A stretch of 64,000 bases of DNA, from contig QKDN01000051.1 in NCBI GenBank assembly GCA_003252535.1, forward strand, positions 1 to 64,000, written 5' to 3'. This document shows positions 26,140-33,589 of the stretch, one piece after another. Numbering within the stretch: the stretch's first letter is position 1; each line of letters starts with the position of its first letter. This stretch comes from Campylobacterota bacterium (GTDB lineage Bacteria; Campylobacterota; Campylobacteria; Campylobacterales; Sulfurovaceae). The position numbers and the translations under genes are program-made. A model generated the notes under the pieces. The model had not been told where the DNA came from and did no database searches. It saw nothing but the letters and a program-made list of their open reading frames with translations.

Positions 26140-27617
26140 TACATATCCCTTACACATCGAATATAGGCATTGACATGGTCTTTGCTGTAGATATTGGTAT
26201 TGCCGTACATGAAATTGACCACCCATGCATCAAAAAGGTCGCTGCTGGAGGTGGTAGATGACCAGTAGACAAACTGTGTGTTGTAGTTGACGAAGATGTC
26301 GTAGTCCATGGCAGGGTTGATCTTGTCGTCTTTTACGATGCTCTGCAGCTCCTGTACGCTCGGAAGTCTCCAGTCGTCGTAGCCGCCAAGCTCCAGGTCC
26401 TTGCAGTAGTTTGTTGCCGTCTCACCGCTCGTATCGTTCCATGCGCCGTTGTCGTAGTTCTCCTTGATGAGCCACTGTCTGCTGTTGCTCTTGACGGCAG
26501 CGTCATCCTGCCACATCAGCTTCTTGTTGTTGTCCGTGACGATCTCTTTGGTATCGTCACGCACGAGCGAGCTGGCGAGACCGCTCTGGTAGTATCCGTC
26601 GTCATAGAGGACGAAGCTTTTTGTCTGTCCCGTTTTGAGCACTGCCGTAGCGTCGCTCAGCTCCAGGGCGACGAAGAAGTTCGCACTGTCCGAATGGGAT
26701 GAGATATCCTTGATCTCTTTTGCTATCTCCGGCTGTGATGAGAGGCTTACCACTTCTTTGGGGAGCGTTTCGTAGAGCACTATGGAGGCACTCTCGTCCA
26801 GCCCGACGGTACCGTTCAGATACTCGCTGATGACCGGATCGGCACCGGCTGTATCGGCGCCTATATTCAGGAGTGCTGCCGCACCTTTCCGGGCAAAGCT
26901 CAGGGTACCCTCTGCCGTATTCTTGAGGGCGGCATAGGAGAGCTGCAGCTGGTTCTGGAGGTTTTTGGCGAGGGCATACGAATCATTCTGCGAATCGAGC
27001 GAATAGACAAAGCTGCTCATGGAAGCAGCAAGAGCGGCATTGACAAGGATATCGCTCCCGATGGAACTTCCCGTTGCCATGAGCATGGTGATCATCTGTC
27101 CGTTCTGCGTGTCGCTGCTTCCCTCTGCAAGTATGATTTTGGCAGTATCGCTGAGAGGATACTCCTCTTCGATCTCCCCATCGACCACCCTGTAAAGCTT
27201 TGAGCCTGTCAGGACGATATCGTAGAGATGTTTGTTCTGCGCATCATAGCAGGAGATGCTCACCCCGGAAGAACTTTTTGCGAGGGTATAGAAGCTCTGA
27301 TCGGCGTTGTTGTATATCCACACCAGTTCGCCTCCTTCGAAGAAGAGACTCAGATCGTTCACCCCTTTCTCGAATCTGGCCTGGTTGATCTCGCTGTTGC
27401 TGTTCCACAGCTGAATCCTGTTACCTTTTGAGACAATGATGATAGAGGCCTCGGAGTCGGAAATGACATTGGAGATGATACTGATATCTGTACTTTTGTA
27501 GCTCTCTGTCTGTGCTGTCGGAGTGCTGCCTGATACTGTATCGGAGCTTCCGCCACCACAGGCAGAGAAGAACAGTAGCCCGAGTATCGGGAGAATGATC
27601 CTGAATATACGCTGCAT
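26139..27617 (-). CDS. large DUF1566 lipoprotein, copy 2
   Basis: 492 residues with lipobox FSACG, a low-complexity Gly/Ser start, a long N-terminal region similar in layout to copy 1 (ST-D-(I/L)-S-I-I-S, then a T-G-Q-K/T-S-x-x-x-Y-D-D-G-Y-Y-Q-S-G linker) and a C-terminal DUF1566 domain (K-K-L-M-W-Q-D-D, Y-D-D-W-R-L-P-S-V-Q-E-L, Y-I-R-C-V-R). AAGGATC precedes the ATG. It is the first gene of the four-gene array, so the likely promoter is in the AT-rich stretch before it (27618-27700). Confidence 0.82.
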   Translation of the reverse strand: MQRIFRIILPILGLLFFSACGGGSSDTVSGSTPTAQTESYKSTDISIISNVISDSEASIIIVSKGNRIQLWNSNSEINQARFEKGVNDLSLFFEGGELVWIYNNADQSFYTLAKSSSGVSISCYDAQNKHLYDIVLTGSKLYRVVDGEIEEEYPLSDTAKIILAEGSSDTQNGQMITMLMATGSSIGSDILVNAALAASMSSFVYSLDSQNDSYALAKNLQNQLQLSYAALKNTAEGTLSFARKGAAALLNIGADTAGADPVISEYLNGTVGLDESASIVLYETLPKEVVSLSSQPEIAKEIKDISSHSDSANFFVALELSDATAVLKTGQTKSFVLYDDGYYQSGLASSLVRDDTKEIVTDNNKKLMWQDDAAVKSNSRQWLIKENYDNGAWNDTSGETATNYCKDLELGGYDDWRLPSVQELQSIVKDDKINPAMDYDIFVNYNTQFVYWSSTTSSSDLFDAWVVNFMYGNTNIYSKDHVNAYIRCVRDM

Positions 27618-27755
27618 GAAGATGATCCTTGATGAAAAATAGATGGATTATATCAGCAGGATACTTTATGGATTGCTATAAGATTAGAAAATAATTGATG
27701 AATAATTAAACAATTGTTACTATTTGTAAAATATGATTTTGGATTAAGTGTTTGA

Positions 27756-29102
27756 TCAGACCCTTATCTCGACCCCCTCTTTGGTGATACGGATCGTATC
27801 ATATTTGTTGTAGAGGACGCTGGAGCCCTCCTGCACCTTGACGAACTTCCGTTTGGTGTAGTCCACTTCGTACTCGCCGGCATTCCGGGTGGAGAAGTCG
27901 ACACAGAGCTTGGCGGCCGACTCGATGAGGCTCTGGGGGATGTTCTGCTTGTCGGTGCGGATGATGACATGGGAGGAGGGCATATCGCGGACATGCATCC
28001 AGATATCGTTGGCCTTGGCGCTGGCGAGGAGCTTCTGGTTCTCGGTGGAGTTGCGCCCGACGAGCACCTTGTACCCTTCGACCCAGAAGAGCTCGCACTC
28101 CCTGAGCTTCTCTTTCTTGCGCTGCATCTTGGCCCGCTTGGGGACGAGGAGCTCCAGCTCGTAGGCGTCTTTGGCAGTGGCGATGGCATGGGCGAGGTTG
28201 CGGTAGAAGCCAAGCTTACTCTCGAGGTTCTCCCTCTCTATATGGATGTTCTTCGCCTTGCTCTTGGCGCGTTTGGCGAGGTTGAAGTAGTGCTCGCTAT
28301 ATCTCCCCTTCGGCATACCGCCGGGGAGGGGGATGCTCACTTCGTTCCCCTCGAAATCCCATGTATTGAGCTCCTTGTCGTAGGGGTTGACGGTGTGGAG
28401 ATTGGCGAGGATGATATTGCCGTAGTTGGCGCAGTTCGCCGCCTCTTGGGCGAGTTTCTCTTCATTGGGGAGGGCATCGAGGTTGTTGCGGAGCGTCGTG
28501 ATCTTCTTCTCGACCGAAGCGAGCTTCTGCCTGCGCTGGCTCTCGATCTTCCCCTCTTCGTGGAGGCGGTAGTTGGCTTCGAGGATGGCGTCGATATCCT
28601 CTATCTTCTCCTCTTCCTTCCGTTTCCCCTCGTATGGAGGGATCGCGGCGAGCTCGACACCCGGGCGCACGACGCGGTACGACCTCCCGGCATCGACATG
28701 GCGCAGCGCTTCGAGCACCACTTCGTTCTCGTCGACGAGGATGGCGTTGGTGTTCTTGCCGGTGAACTCGAGGTAGAGGGTGACGGTCTTGTCCTTGTAG
28801 CTGCTTTTTGGGGCGAGTTTGAGGGCGATGATGCGGTCGTTGTTATACAGCTCCGCGCCGAGGAGTCTGCTGTGGGCGAGGTTGGCGTGCAGCAGGTTGT
28901 CGAAGGGTGCCTGGTAGTTCTGCATCAGCTTCTGGCTCCTGGCCTTGTAGACTAGACCGTGGCCGCGGGTCATATCGAAAAAGTAGCTGTTCTCCCGATC
29001 GAAAACGATCTCGATGGTATTGTCCTCCACCCTCCTGGCGAGTTTGATGAAGTCAAATTGTGAGAGTCGTTCTGTGATGGCCTGGAGCTGGTTGAATTTC
29101 AT
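27756..29102 (-). CDS. NFACT/RqcH-like protein (fibronectin-binding A family, DUF814)
   Basis: 448 residues. The N-terminal domain begins MKFNQLQAITERL and contains HANLAHSRLLG; a coiled-coil middle follows (about 175-240 and 290-330); the C-terminal NFACT-R domain has LVGRNSTENQKLLASAKAND, WMHVRDMPSSHVII and an FSTRNAGEYEVDYTKRKFVK-like end. Bacterial RqcH members bind stalled 50S subunits and add alanine tails; whether this shorter form does so is unknown. The ATG at 29102 fits the family; the longer frame to 29267 reads through the promoter and repeat. Confidence 0.85.
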   Translation of the reverse strand: MKFNQLQAITERLSQFDFIKLARRVEDNTIEIVFDRENSYFFDMTRGHGLVYKARSQKLMQNYQAPFDNLLHANLAHSRLLGAELYNNDRIIALKLAPKSSYKDKTVTLYLEFTGKNTNAILVDENEVVLEALRHVDAGRSYRVVRPGVELAAIPPYEGKRKEEEKIEDIDAILEANYRLHEEGKIESQRRQKLASVEKKITTLRNNLDALPNEEKLAQEAANCANYGNIILANLHTVNPYDKELNTWDFEGNEVSIPLPGGMPKGRYSEHYFNLAKRAKSKAKNIHIERENLESKLGFYRNLAHAIATAKDAYELELLVPKRAKMQRKKEKLRECELFWVEGYKVLVGRNSTENQKLLASAKANDIWMHVRDMPSSHVIIRTDKQNIPQSLIESAAKLCVDFSTRNAGEYEVDYTKRKFVKVQEGSSVLYNKYDTIRITKEGVEIRV

Positions 29103-29150
29103 GGTGATCTTTCCGCGTTGTAGTATCGGAATTCTACCATAAAATTTTTT

Positions 29151-29163
29151 CGCTATAATAGCG
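29151..29163. promoter_or_regulatory. palindromic divergent promoter core (leuC and NFACT gene)
   Basis: CGCTATAATAGCG is palindromic. TATAAT (29154-29159) faces leuC and TATTAT on the other strand faces the NFACT gene. A T-rich run (AAAATTTTTT) stands before it on the leuC side. It places the leuC start of transcription near 29166, upstream of a long structured leader. Confidence 0.55.
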
Positions 29164-29176
29164 GCAATTATTATCT

Positions 29177-29305
29177 GGGCACCTCTAAAAACTATACTCC
29201 ATGAGAGCGCTCCTGCGCCATGCGAACGCAAGCGCCCGTTGTACGGGTTTGGCGCATCGCTTCTCACTCTCTCATCGGAGGATGATCCAGTTTTTAGAGG
29301 TGCCC
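29177..29305. repeat. structured repeat element, copy 2, within a 17-bp inverted repeat
   Basis: Perfect 17-bp arms (29177-29193 and 29289-29305) enclose a copy of the element at 10783. Its stems are CTCCATGAGAG (29197-29207) with CTCTCAT-C-GGAG (29269-29280), TGCGCCA (29214-29220) with TGGCGCA (29250-29256), and CCCG-TTGTA-CGGG (29235-29247). If the promoter at 29151 is used, this is the leader of the leuC mRNA. Confidence 0.75.
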
Positions 29306-29322
29306 ATCTTTAAGGATATTCA

Positions 29323-30603
29323 ATGGGACAAACTATTACCGAGAAAATATTCTCACACCACGCAGGGCGCGAGGTCAAAGCGGGTGAGATCGTCCGTGTC
29401 GATATCGATATGATCATCGGGAACGACATCACCACCCCTATCTCGATCCGTGCGTTCGAAGAGAGCGGCGCGACGAAGCTCGCACGCCCCGACAACTTCT
29501 GCATCGTCATGGACCACTACATCCCCGCCAAGGACATCGGCTCTGCCAACCAGGCGAAGATCAGCAGGGATTTTGCGTACAAGCATGACCTCAAATACTT
29601 CTTCGACGAGAAGGATATGGGTATCGAGCACGCATTGCTCCCCGAAAAGGGTCTCGTGATCCCCGGCGATGTCATCATCGGCGCAGACAGCCACACCTGT
29701 ACCCACGGCGCGCTCGGCGCGTTTGCTACCGGTATGGGGAGTACCGACCTTGCCTTCGGTATGATCACAGGGGGCAACTGGTTCAAAGTACCTGAGACGA
29801 TCAAGGTCGTCCTCCACGGCGAGCCTGCGCCCCACATCTACGGCAAGGATATCATCCTCGAAGTGATCCGTATGATCGGCGTCGACGGCGCGCTCTACAA
29901 GGCGCTCGAGTTCACGGGAGATACGATCAGGTACCTCGGAATGGCCGACAGGTTCTCTATCTGCAACATGGCTATCGAAGCGGGGGCGAAGAACGGTATC
30001 ATCGCATATGATGAGGTGACAGAAACCTACCTCAACGAGCGTATCACGGTCAATGACGGCCTCAGGGCAGAGCCTGTGATCCACCACTCCGACGCGGATG
30101 CGGAATACTGTCAGGTGATCGAGATCGATGTATCGAAGCTCTCTCCGGTCATCGCCTATCCGTTCCTCCCGTCAAACGGCAAACCTGTCGAGCAGGCGGT
30201 AGCGGACGATCTCAAAGTAGACCAGGTGATGATCGGCTCATGTACCAACGGCCGCATCGAAGACCTTCGTATCGCAGCAGAGATCGTGAAGGGGAAAAGG
30301 GTCGCGAGACACACCCGCATGATCGTCACCCCTGCGACGCAGAAGATCCTCCTCCAGGCGCAGCACGAAGGGCTTCTCGATATCCTCATCGAAGCGGGTG
30401 CAGTCGTCTCCAACCCGACCTGCGGCGCGTGCCTCGGCGGTTACATGGGTATCCTCGGTGACGGCGAGCGCTGTGTCGCTACGACCAACCGTAACTTCGT
30501 AGGCCGTATGGGCGCAAGAAGCTCCGAGATATACCTCGCCAACTCCGCCGTAGCGGCAGCCTCCGCGATAGCCGGCAAGATCGCCGACCCGAGAGACCTC
30601 TAG
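29323..30603 (+). CDS. leuC: 3-isopropylmalate dehydratase, large subunit
   Basis: LeuC with LeuD isomerises 2-isopropylmalate to 3-isopropylmalate in leucine synthesis, using a [4Fe-4S] cluster. The 426-residue aconitase-family protein carries the cluster cysteines in IGSCTNGRIEDL (about 306) and PTCGACLGGYMG (about 367-370), plus GADSHTCTHGALGAFATGMG. It is the shorter archaeal/Campylobacterota-type subunit. AAGGA lies seven bases before the ATG. leuD is not adjacent. Transcription probably starts near 29166, leaving a leader of about 155 bases. Confidence 0.95.
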   Translation: MGQTITEKIFSHHAGREVKAGEIVRVDIDMIIGNDITTPISIRAFEESGATKLARPDNFCIVMDHYIPAKDIGSANQAKISRDFAYKHDLKYFFDEKDMGIEHALLPEKGLVIPGDVIIGADSHTCTHGALGAFATGMGSTDLAFGMITGGNWFKVPETIKVVLHGEPAPHIYGKDIILEVIRMIGVDGALYKALEFTGDTIRYLGMADRFSICNMAIEAGAKNGIIAYDEVTETYLNERITVNDGLRAEPVIHHSDADAEYCQVIEIDVSKLSPVIAYPFLPSNGKPVEQAVADDLKVDQVMIGSCTNGRIEDLRIAAEIVKGKRVARHTRMIVTPATQKILLQAQHEGLLDILIEAGAVVSNPTCGACLGGYMGILGDGERCVATTNRNFVGRMGARSSEIYLANSAVAAASAIAGKIADPRDL

Positions 30604-30615
30604 CCTCACACAGCC

Positions 30616-30632
30616 GGTGGGTTTCACCCACC
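30616..30632. repeat. REP-like hairpin at the end of a convergent pair
   Basis: GGTGGGT-TTC-ACCCACC, followed by CTGTGAAA. It lies 12 bases after leuC and contains the last codons and TGA of the convergent small gene. Confidence 0.65.
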
Positions 30633-30893
30633 CTGTGAAATCTCCGCATTCAATACAAAATCTATCACCTTTTTTTCCTCCATCTCACAGGGTTTGAGCA
30701 TCCCGTTCCTGATACTCACGTAATAGTTCCCGCTGACGATATTGTTGCCTCCGAGCTCCTCTGCATAGAGCTTGATGAGCTTGCCGTCCAGCAGCGTCGA
30801 TTTGGTGCAGAGGTATCTCCGTCCGTTGTAGATCACATCATCCGCCCCTTCAGGAAGCGCTTTGAGTTTGGGGTAGAAGTCTGTGTCGTTCAA
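30624..30893 (-). CDS. hypothetical 89-residue protein
   Basis: A small soluble protein with no motif I can name; the recognisable core is E-G-A-D-D-V-I-Y-N-G-R-R-Y-L-C-T-K-S-T and L-I-K-L-Y-A-E-E-L-G-G-N-N. It contains two cysteines and one CE-M-E-E-K-K segment. Codon use is like the surrounding core genome, not like the AT-rich island beginning just upstream. The final S-Q-G-G and stop codon are supplied by the REP-like hairpin, so the original C-terminus may have been changed by repeat insertion. Confidence 0.6.
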   Translation of the reverse strand: MNDTDFYPKLKALPEGADDVIYNGRRYLCTKSTLLDGKLIKLYAEELGGNNIVSGNYYVSIRNGMLKPCEMEEKKVIDFVLNAEISQGG

Positions 30894-30908
30894 GAGAATT
30901 GGTGTTAT

Positions 30909-31334
30909 TTATTTACCAAAAATCGACTTTATTACAGTTGCTAGTTCTTTTCCAACATTCAATAACAAAGTTGGTTGAGGATCATCTTTTTTCTTCCCAT
31001 CGTAAACATATCTCATCAAAGCAAGTATTGAAATAATGGGTGCAGTTATTAATATACCCAAAATAATAGTTGCCTGAGGGGTTATCTCATTTGCAAGTTG
31101 CTTAAAAGCCTCGAGCATTACCCACACAATCATTATCGCCGAGCCTCCAAGAATACTATAAAACAATACATTTTGTTGTCTGTGCTTCTGCGCATTATTT
31201 TCTAACTCATGCTGACGGAACTTAGCTTCTAATGGGTCGAGAATACTCGTAGTTGTTAAATTCTGTGATTCAGACGGGCTTGCTCCACTCAAATCTTCGG
31301 TAACATCAACATTTTGCGGCGAATTGGTCTCCAT
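30909..31334 (-). CDS. hypothetical two-helix membrane protein of an AT-rich island
   Basis: 141 residues: a Ser/Thr-rich N-terminus, a charged helical segment (K-F-R-Q-H-E-L-E-N-N-A-Q-K-H-R-Q-Q), two membrane helices (about 60-80 and 90-108) and a basic tail. No family recognised. It begins two bases after the ImmA/IrrE gene and so is probably co-expressed with it. The DNA is clearly AT-richer than flanking genes, a sign of transfer. A membrane-acting partner of the peptidase is possible but unsupported. Confidence 0.6.
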   Translation of the reverse strand: METNSPQNVDVTEDLSGASPSESQNLTTTSILDPLEAKFRQHELENNAQKHRQQNVLFYSILGGSAIMIVWVMLEAFKQLANEITPQATIILGILITAPIISILALMRYVYDGKKKDDPQPTLLLNVGKELATVIKSIFGK

Positions 31335-31336
31335 AT

Positions 31337-31795
31337 TTATTTAATCCATCCTAAATTTTTGAGTCTATATGTCATAGCAACTTCTGAGACTTTAAAGATT
31401 TTAGCAAGAGTTTGTATATCATAAATACTTTCTGTTTCAATAAGAAAAGAAATTTTATCATCAGGCATTAAGAGTCTGGCTGCATAGTCATTTGCTTCTT
31501 GTTCATATATATCATAAGTCGATAATGAATAATTTTTTGTAGTATCTCTAAACATTTTCTTATGACCGTCAAGATGACCAAGAAAAAAATGTCCTAATTC
31601 ATGCGCAATTGTAAAACGCTGCCTGTTAGGATGGTCAGTGATTTTATAATAAATCACAACACTACCATCATCTCTTTTTTCTATCATTCCACTTTCATCA
31701 GCCTGTAACACTGGATTAAAAGGTGTATCTTCAATGACATTAATATTATATTTTCGAGCAATTAATTTTGGCTCAATATAGAATGTATTACTCAT
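31337..31795 (-). CDS. ImmA/IrrE-family metallopeptidase
   Basis: 152 residues with the zinc-peptidase motif HELGHFFLGH (about 65-74) and a downstream EANDYAARLLMP that supplies the third ligand. Family members cleave repressors (ImmR, DdrO) or act as the protease half of toxin-antitoxin-like pairs, usually beside an XRE regulator. No XRE gene is visible on either side. The C-terminal I-Q-T-L-A-K-I-F-K-V-S-E-V-A-M-T-Y-R-L segment resembles the helical tail common in this family. Located in a small AT-rich island with a membrane-protein gene. Confidence 0.85.
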   Translation of the reverse strand: MSNTFYIEPKLIARKYNINVIEDTPFNPVLQADESGMIEKRDDGSVVIYYKITDHPNRQRFTIAHELGHFFLGHLDGHKKMFRDTTKNYSLSTYDIYEQEANDYAARLLMPDDKISFLIETESIYDIQTLAKIFKVSEVAMTYRLKNLGWIK

Positions 31796-31883
31796 GACTC
31801 TACTCCTCCTTTACCTTATTTGGCTATTGAGTAATTATAACAAATAACTCTTTGATCAACAATCAATTTCATATGTTATATTA

Positions 31884-32126
31884 TCAATTTTTCTCCTCCA
31901 TCCTCTCCACCGCTTCCTTCGCCTCTCTGAGCCCCACCTGATGCAGGTCTCTGTACCACTTGATCGCCTGGAGCTTTTTCCCCTCTTTGACGAGCGCCCT
32001 GATATCTTTGTCATTTGCACCCTTGGGGAGGTCGAGGAGCTGTGCCGAACTGCTGGAGCCCAGTACGAGCGCTACGAGTGCCAGTACCACAACGATACCG
32101 ATCACGATATAGAGAAGTGTCATCAT
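31884..32126 (-). CDS. membrane-anchored protein with L7/L12 C-terminal-like domain
   Basis: 80 residues: one N-terminal membrane helix (about 4-24, I-V-I-G-I-V-V-V-L-A-L-V-A-L-V-L), a short linker with K-D-I-R-A-L-V-K-E-G-K-K, and I-K-W-Y-R-D-L-H-Q-V-G-L-R-E-A-K-E-A-V-E, which resembles the helix-turn of the ribosomal L7/L12 C-terminal domain. Such proteins are conserved but uncharacterised; a role in recruiting translation factors to the membrane would be guesswork. Return to normal base composition marks the end of the AT-rich island. Confidence 0.65.
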   Translation of the reverse strand: MMTLLYIVIGIVVVLALVALVLGSSSSAQLLDLPKGANDKDIRALVKEGKKLQAIKWYRDLHQVGLREAKEAVERMEEKN

Positions 32127-32244
32127 AAGATAGCCTTTGTTTCGATTTCAAAAATTATCCAATATGGTTACTATATCGGAGCTTAGCGCATCACCCGGCG
32201 ATCCCTGCTCTCGCCTCCGGGCTCTATGCTCTAAGCATTTATGC

Positions 32245-32250
32245 TATAAT
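32245..32250 (+). promoter_or_regulatory. -10 element for rimO-tilS
   Basis: TATAAT in ATTTATGCTATAATCCC lies 26 bases before the rimO ATG at 32276, with a T-containing run upstream. Confidence 0.5.
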
Positions 32251-32275
32251 CCCAAAAAACAAAAAGCGAAATACC

Positions 32276-33589
32276 ATGTCCAAAAAACTCCATCTCGTCT
32301 CCCTCGGATGCACCAAGAACCTCGTCGATAGCGAAGTGATGCTGGGTCGGCTCAGCGACTACGAAGTGATCGACGATCCGACGATCGCAGATGTCATCAT
32401 CGTCAATACCTGCGGCTTCATCGAAGCGGCAAAGTCTGAGAGTATCAATACCGTCCTCTCCCTCCACGAAGAGCGCAAGGAGGGATCGCTGCTGGTGATG
32501 AGCGGCTGCCTCTCCGAGCGCTACCAGAAGGAGCTCGCCGAGCAGATGCCCGAGATCGATATCTTCACCGGGGTCGGCGACTACGAGCAGATCGACAAGC
32601 TCATCAATGCGAAGAAGAGCAGCTTCACCCCCGAGGTCTACCTCGCCAATGAGAATTCGCCGAGGGTCATTACGGGCTCCAACTACCACGCCTATATCAA
32701 GATCGCCGAGGGGTGCAACCAGCACTGCTCTTTCTGCGCCATCCCGCAGTTCAAAGGGAAGCTCCACTCCCGCACCCTCGCTTCGATAGTCAAAGAGGTG
32801 GAGCGGCTCGTCGAGCAGGGCTTCTACGACTTCTCGTTCATCTCGCAGGACAGCTCAAGCTACGGCAGGGATATGGGGATGAAGGATGGGCTGATCGAGC
32901 TCATCGCGGCAGTGGAGCAGATCGGGGGAGTGGTGAGTGCACGCATCCTCTACCTCTACCCCTCCACGACCACCTTCGAGCTCATCGATGCCATCGCCGA
33001 TTCCAGCGTATTCCACACCTACTACGATATGCCTATCCAACACATCGACGATGGGATGCTGAAGATCATGAAGCGGGGCTTTGGTGAGGAGAAGACCATC
33101 GCGCTCCTCGAGCATATGAAGAGCAAGGAGGGGGCGTTCATCCGTACATCGGTGATAGCGGGGCACCCGGGGGAGACGGAAGAGAGCTTCGAGAGACTCT
33201 GCGGGTTCATGGAGGAGTTCGGCTTTGACAGGTTCAATACCTTCGCCTACTCCAACGAAGAGGATACTACCGCCTATGAGATGGAGCAGGTGGACGACGA
33301 GACCATCGAAGAACACACCGAGGTACTTTCGCAGATAGCCGAGGCCTCTACGGCAGCGTCGCTCGAAGCCATGGTAGGGAAGAAGGTGGAGCTCGTCATC
33401 GACGGTGTGAGCGAGGAGCACGAGTACCTCCTCTCGGCGCGTCCGCTCATCTGGGCGGTCGAGATCGACGGTGAGATACTCATCAACGACACCTCCGACC
33501 TCCCCATAGAGTACGGCAGACGCTACAGCGTACAGGTGACGGAGCTCGCAGGATCACAGCTGCTCGCTACCCTCATCGAGCCTCTATGA
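32276..33589 (+). CDS. rimO: ribosomal protein S12 methylthiotransferase
   Basis: RimO adds a methylthio group to a conserved Asp of ribosomal protein S12. The N-terminal UPF0004 domain has its cluster cysteines (SLGCTKNLVDSE, VNTCGFI, MSGCLSERY); the radical-SAM motif is EGCNQHCSFCAIP near 145-157; a TRAM domain forms the C-terminus. The 437-residue length is usual. It overlaps tilS by four bases (ATGA). Confidence 0.95.
   Translation: MSKKLHLVSLGCTKNLVDSEVMLGRLSDYEVIDDPTIADVIIVNTCGFIEAAKSESINTVLSLHEERKEGSLLVMSGCLSERYQKELAEQMPEIDIFTGVGDYEQIDKLINAKKSSFTPEVYLANENSPRVITGSNYHAYIKIAEGCNQHCSFCAIPQFKGKLHSRTLASIVKEVERLVEQGFYDFSFISQDSSSYGRDMGMKDGLIELIAAVEQIGGVVSARILYLYPSTTTFELIDAIADSSVFHTYYDMPIQHIDDGMLKIMKRGFGEEKTIALLEHMKSKEGAFIRTSVIAGHPGETEESFERLCGFMEEFGFDRFNTFAYSNEEDTTAYEMEQVDDETIEEHTEVLSQIAEASTAASLEAMVGKKVELVIDGVSEEHEYLLSARPLIWAVEIDGEILINDTSDLPIEYGRRYSVQVTELAGSQLLATLIEPL

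Noticed and set aside
23531-27617. Target proteins of a diversity-generating retroelement
   Set aside because: The DUF1566 fold can be such a target, but no reverse transcriptase gene or template repeat is visible in the window.
29166-29322. T-box or other leucine riboswitch before leuC
   Set aside because: No T-box sequence or specifier loop is seen, and the core occurs again between unrelated convergent genes.
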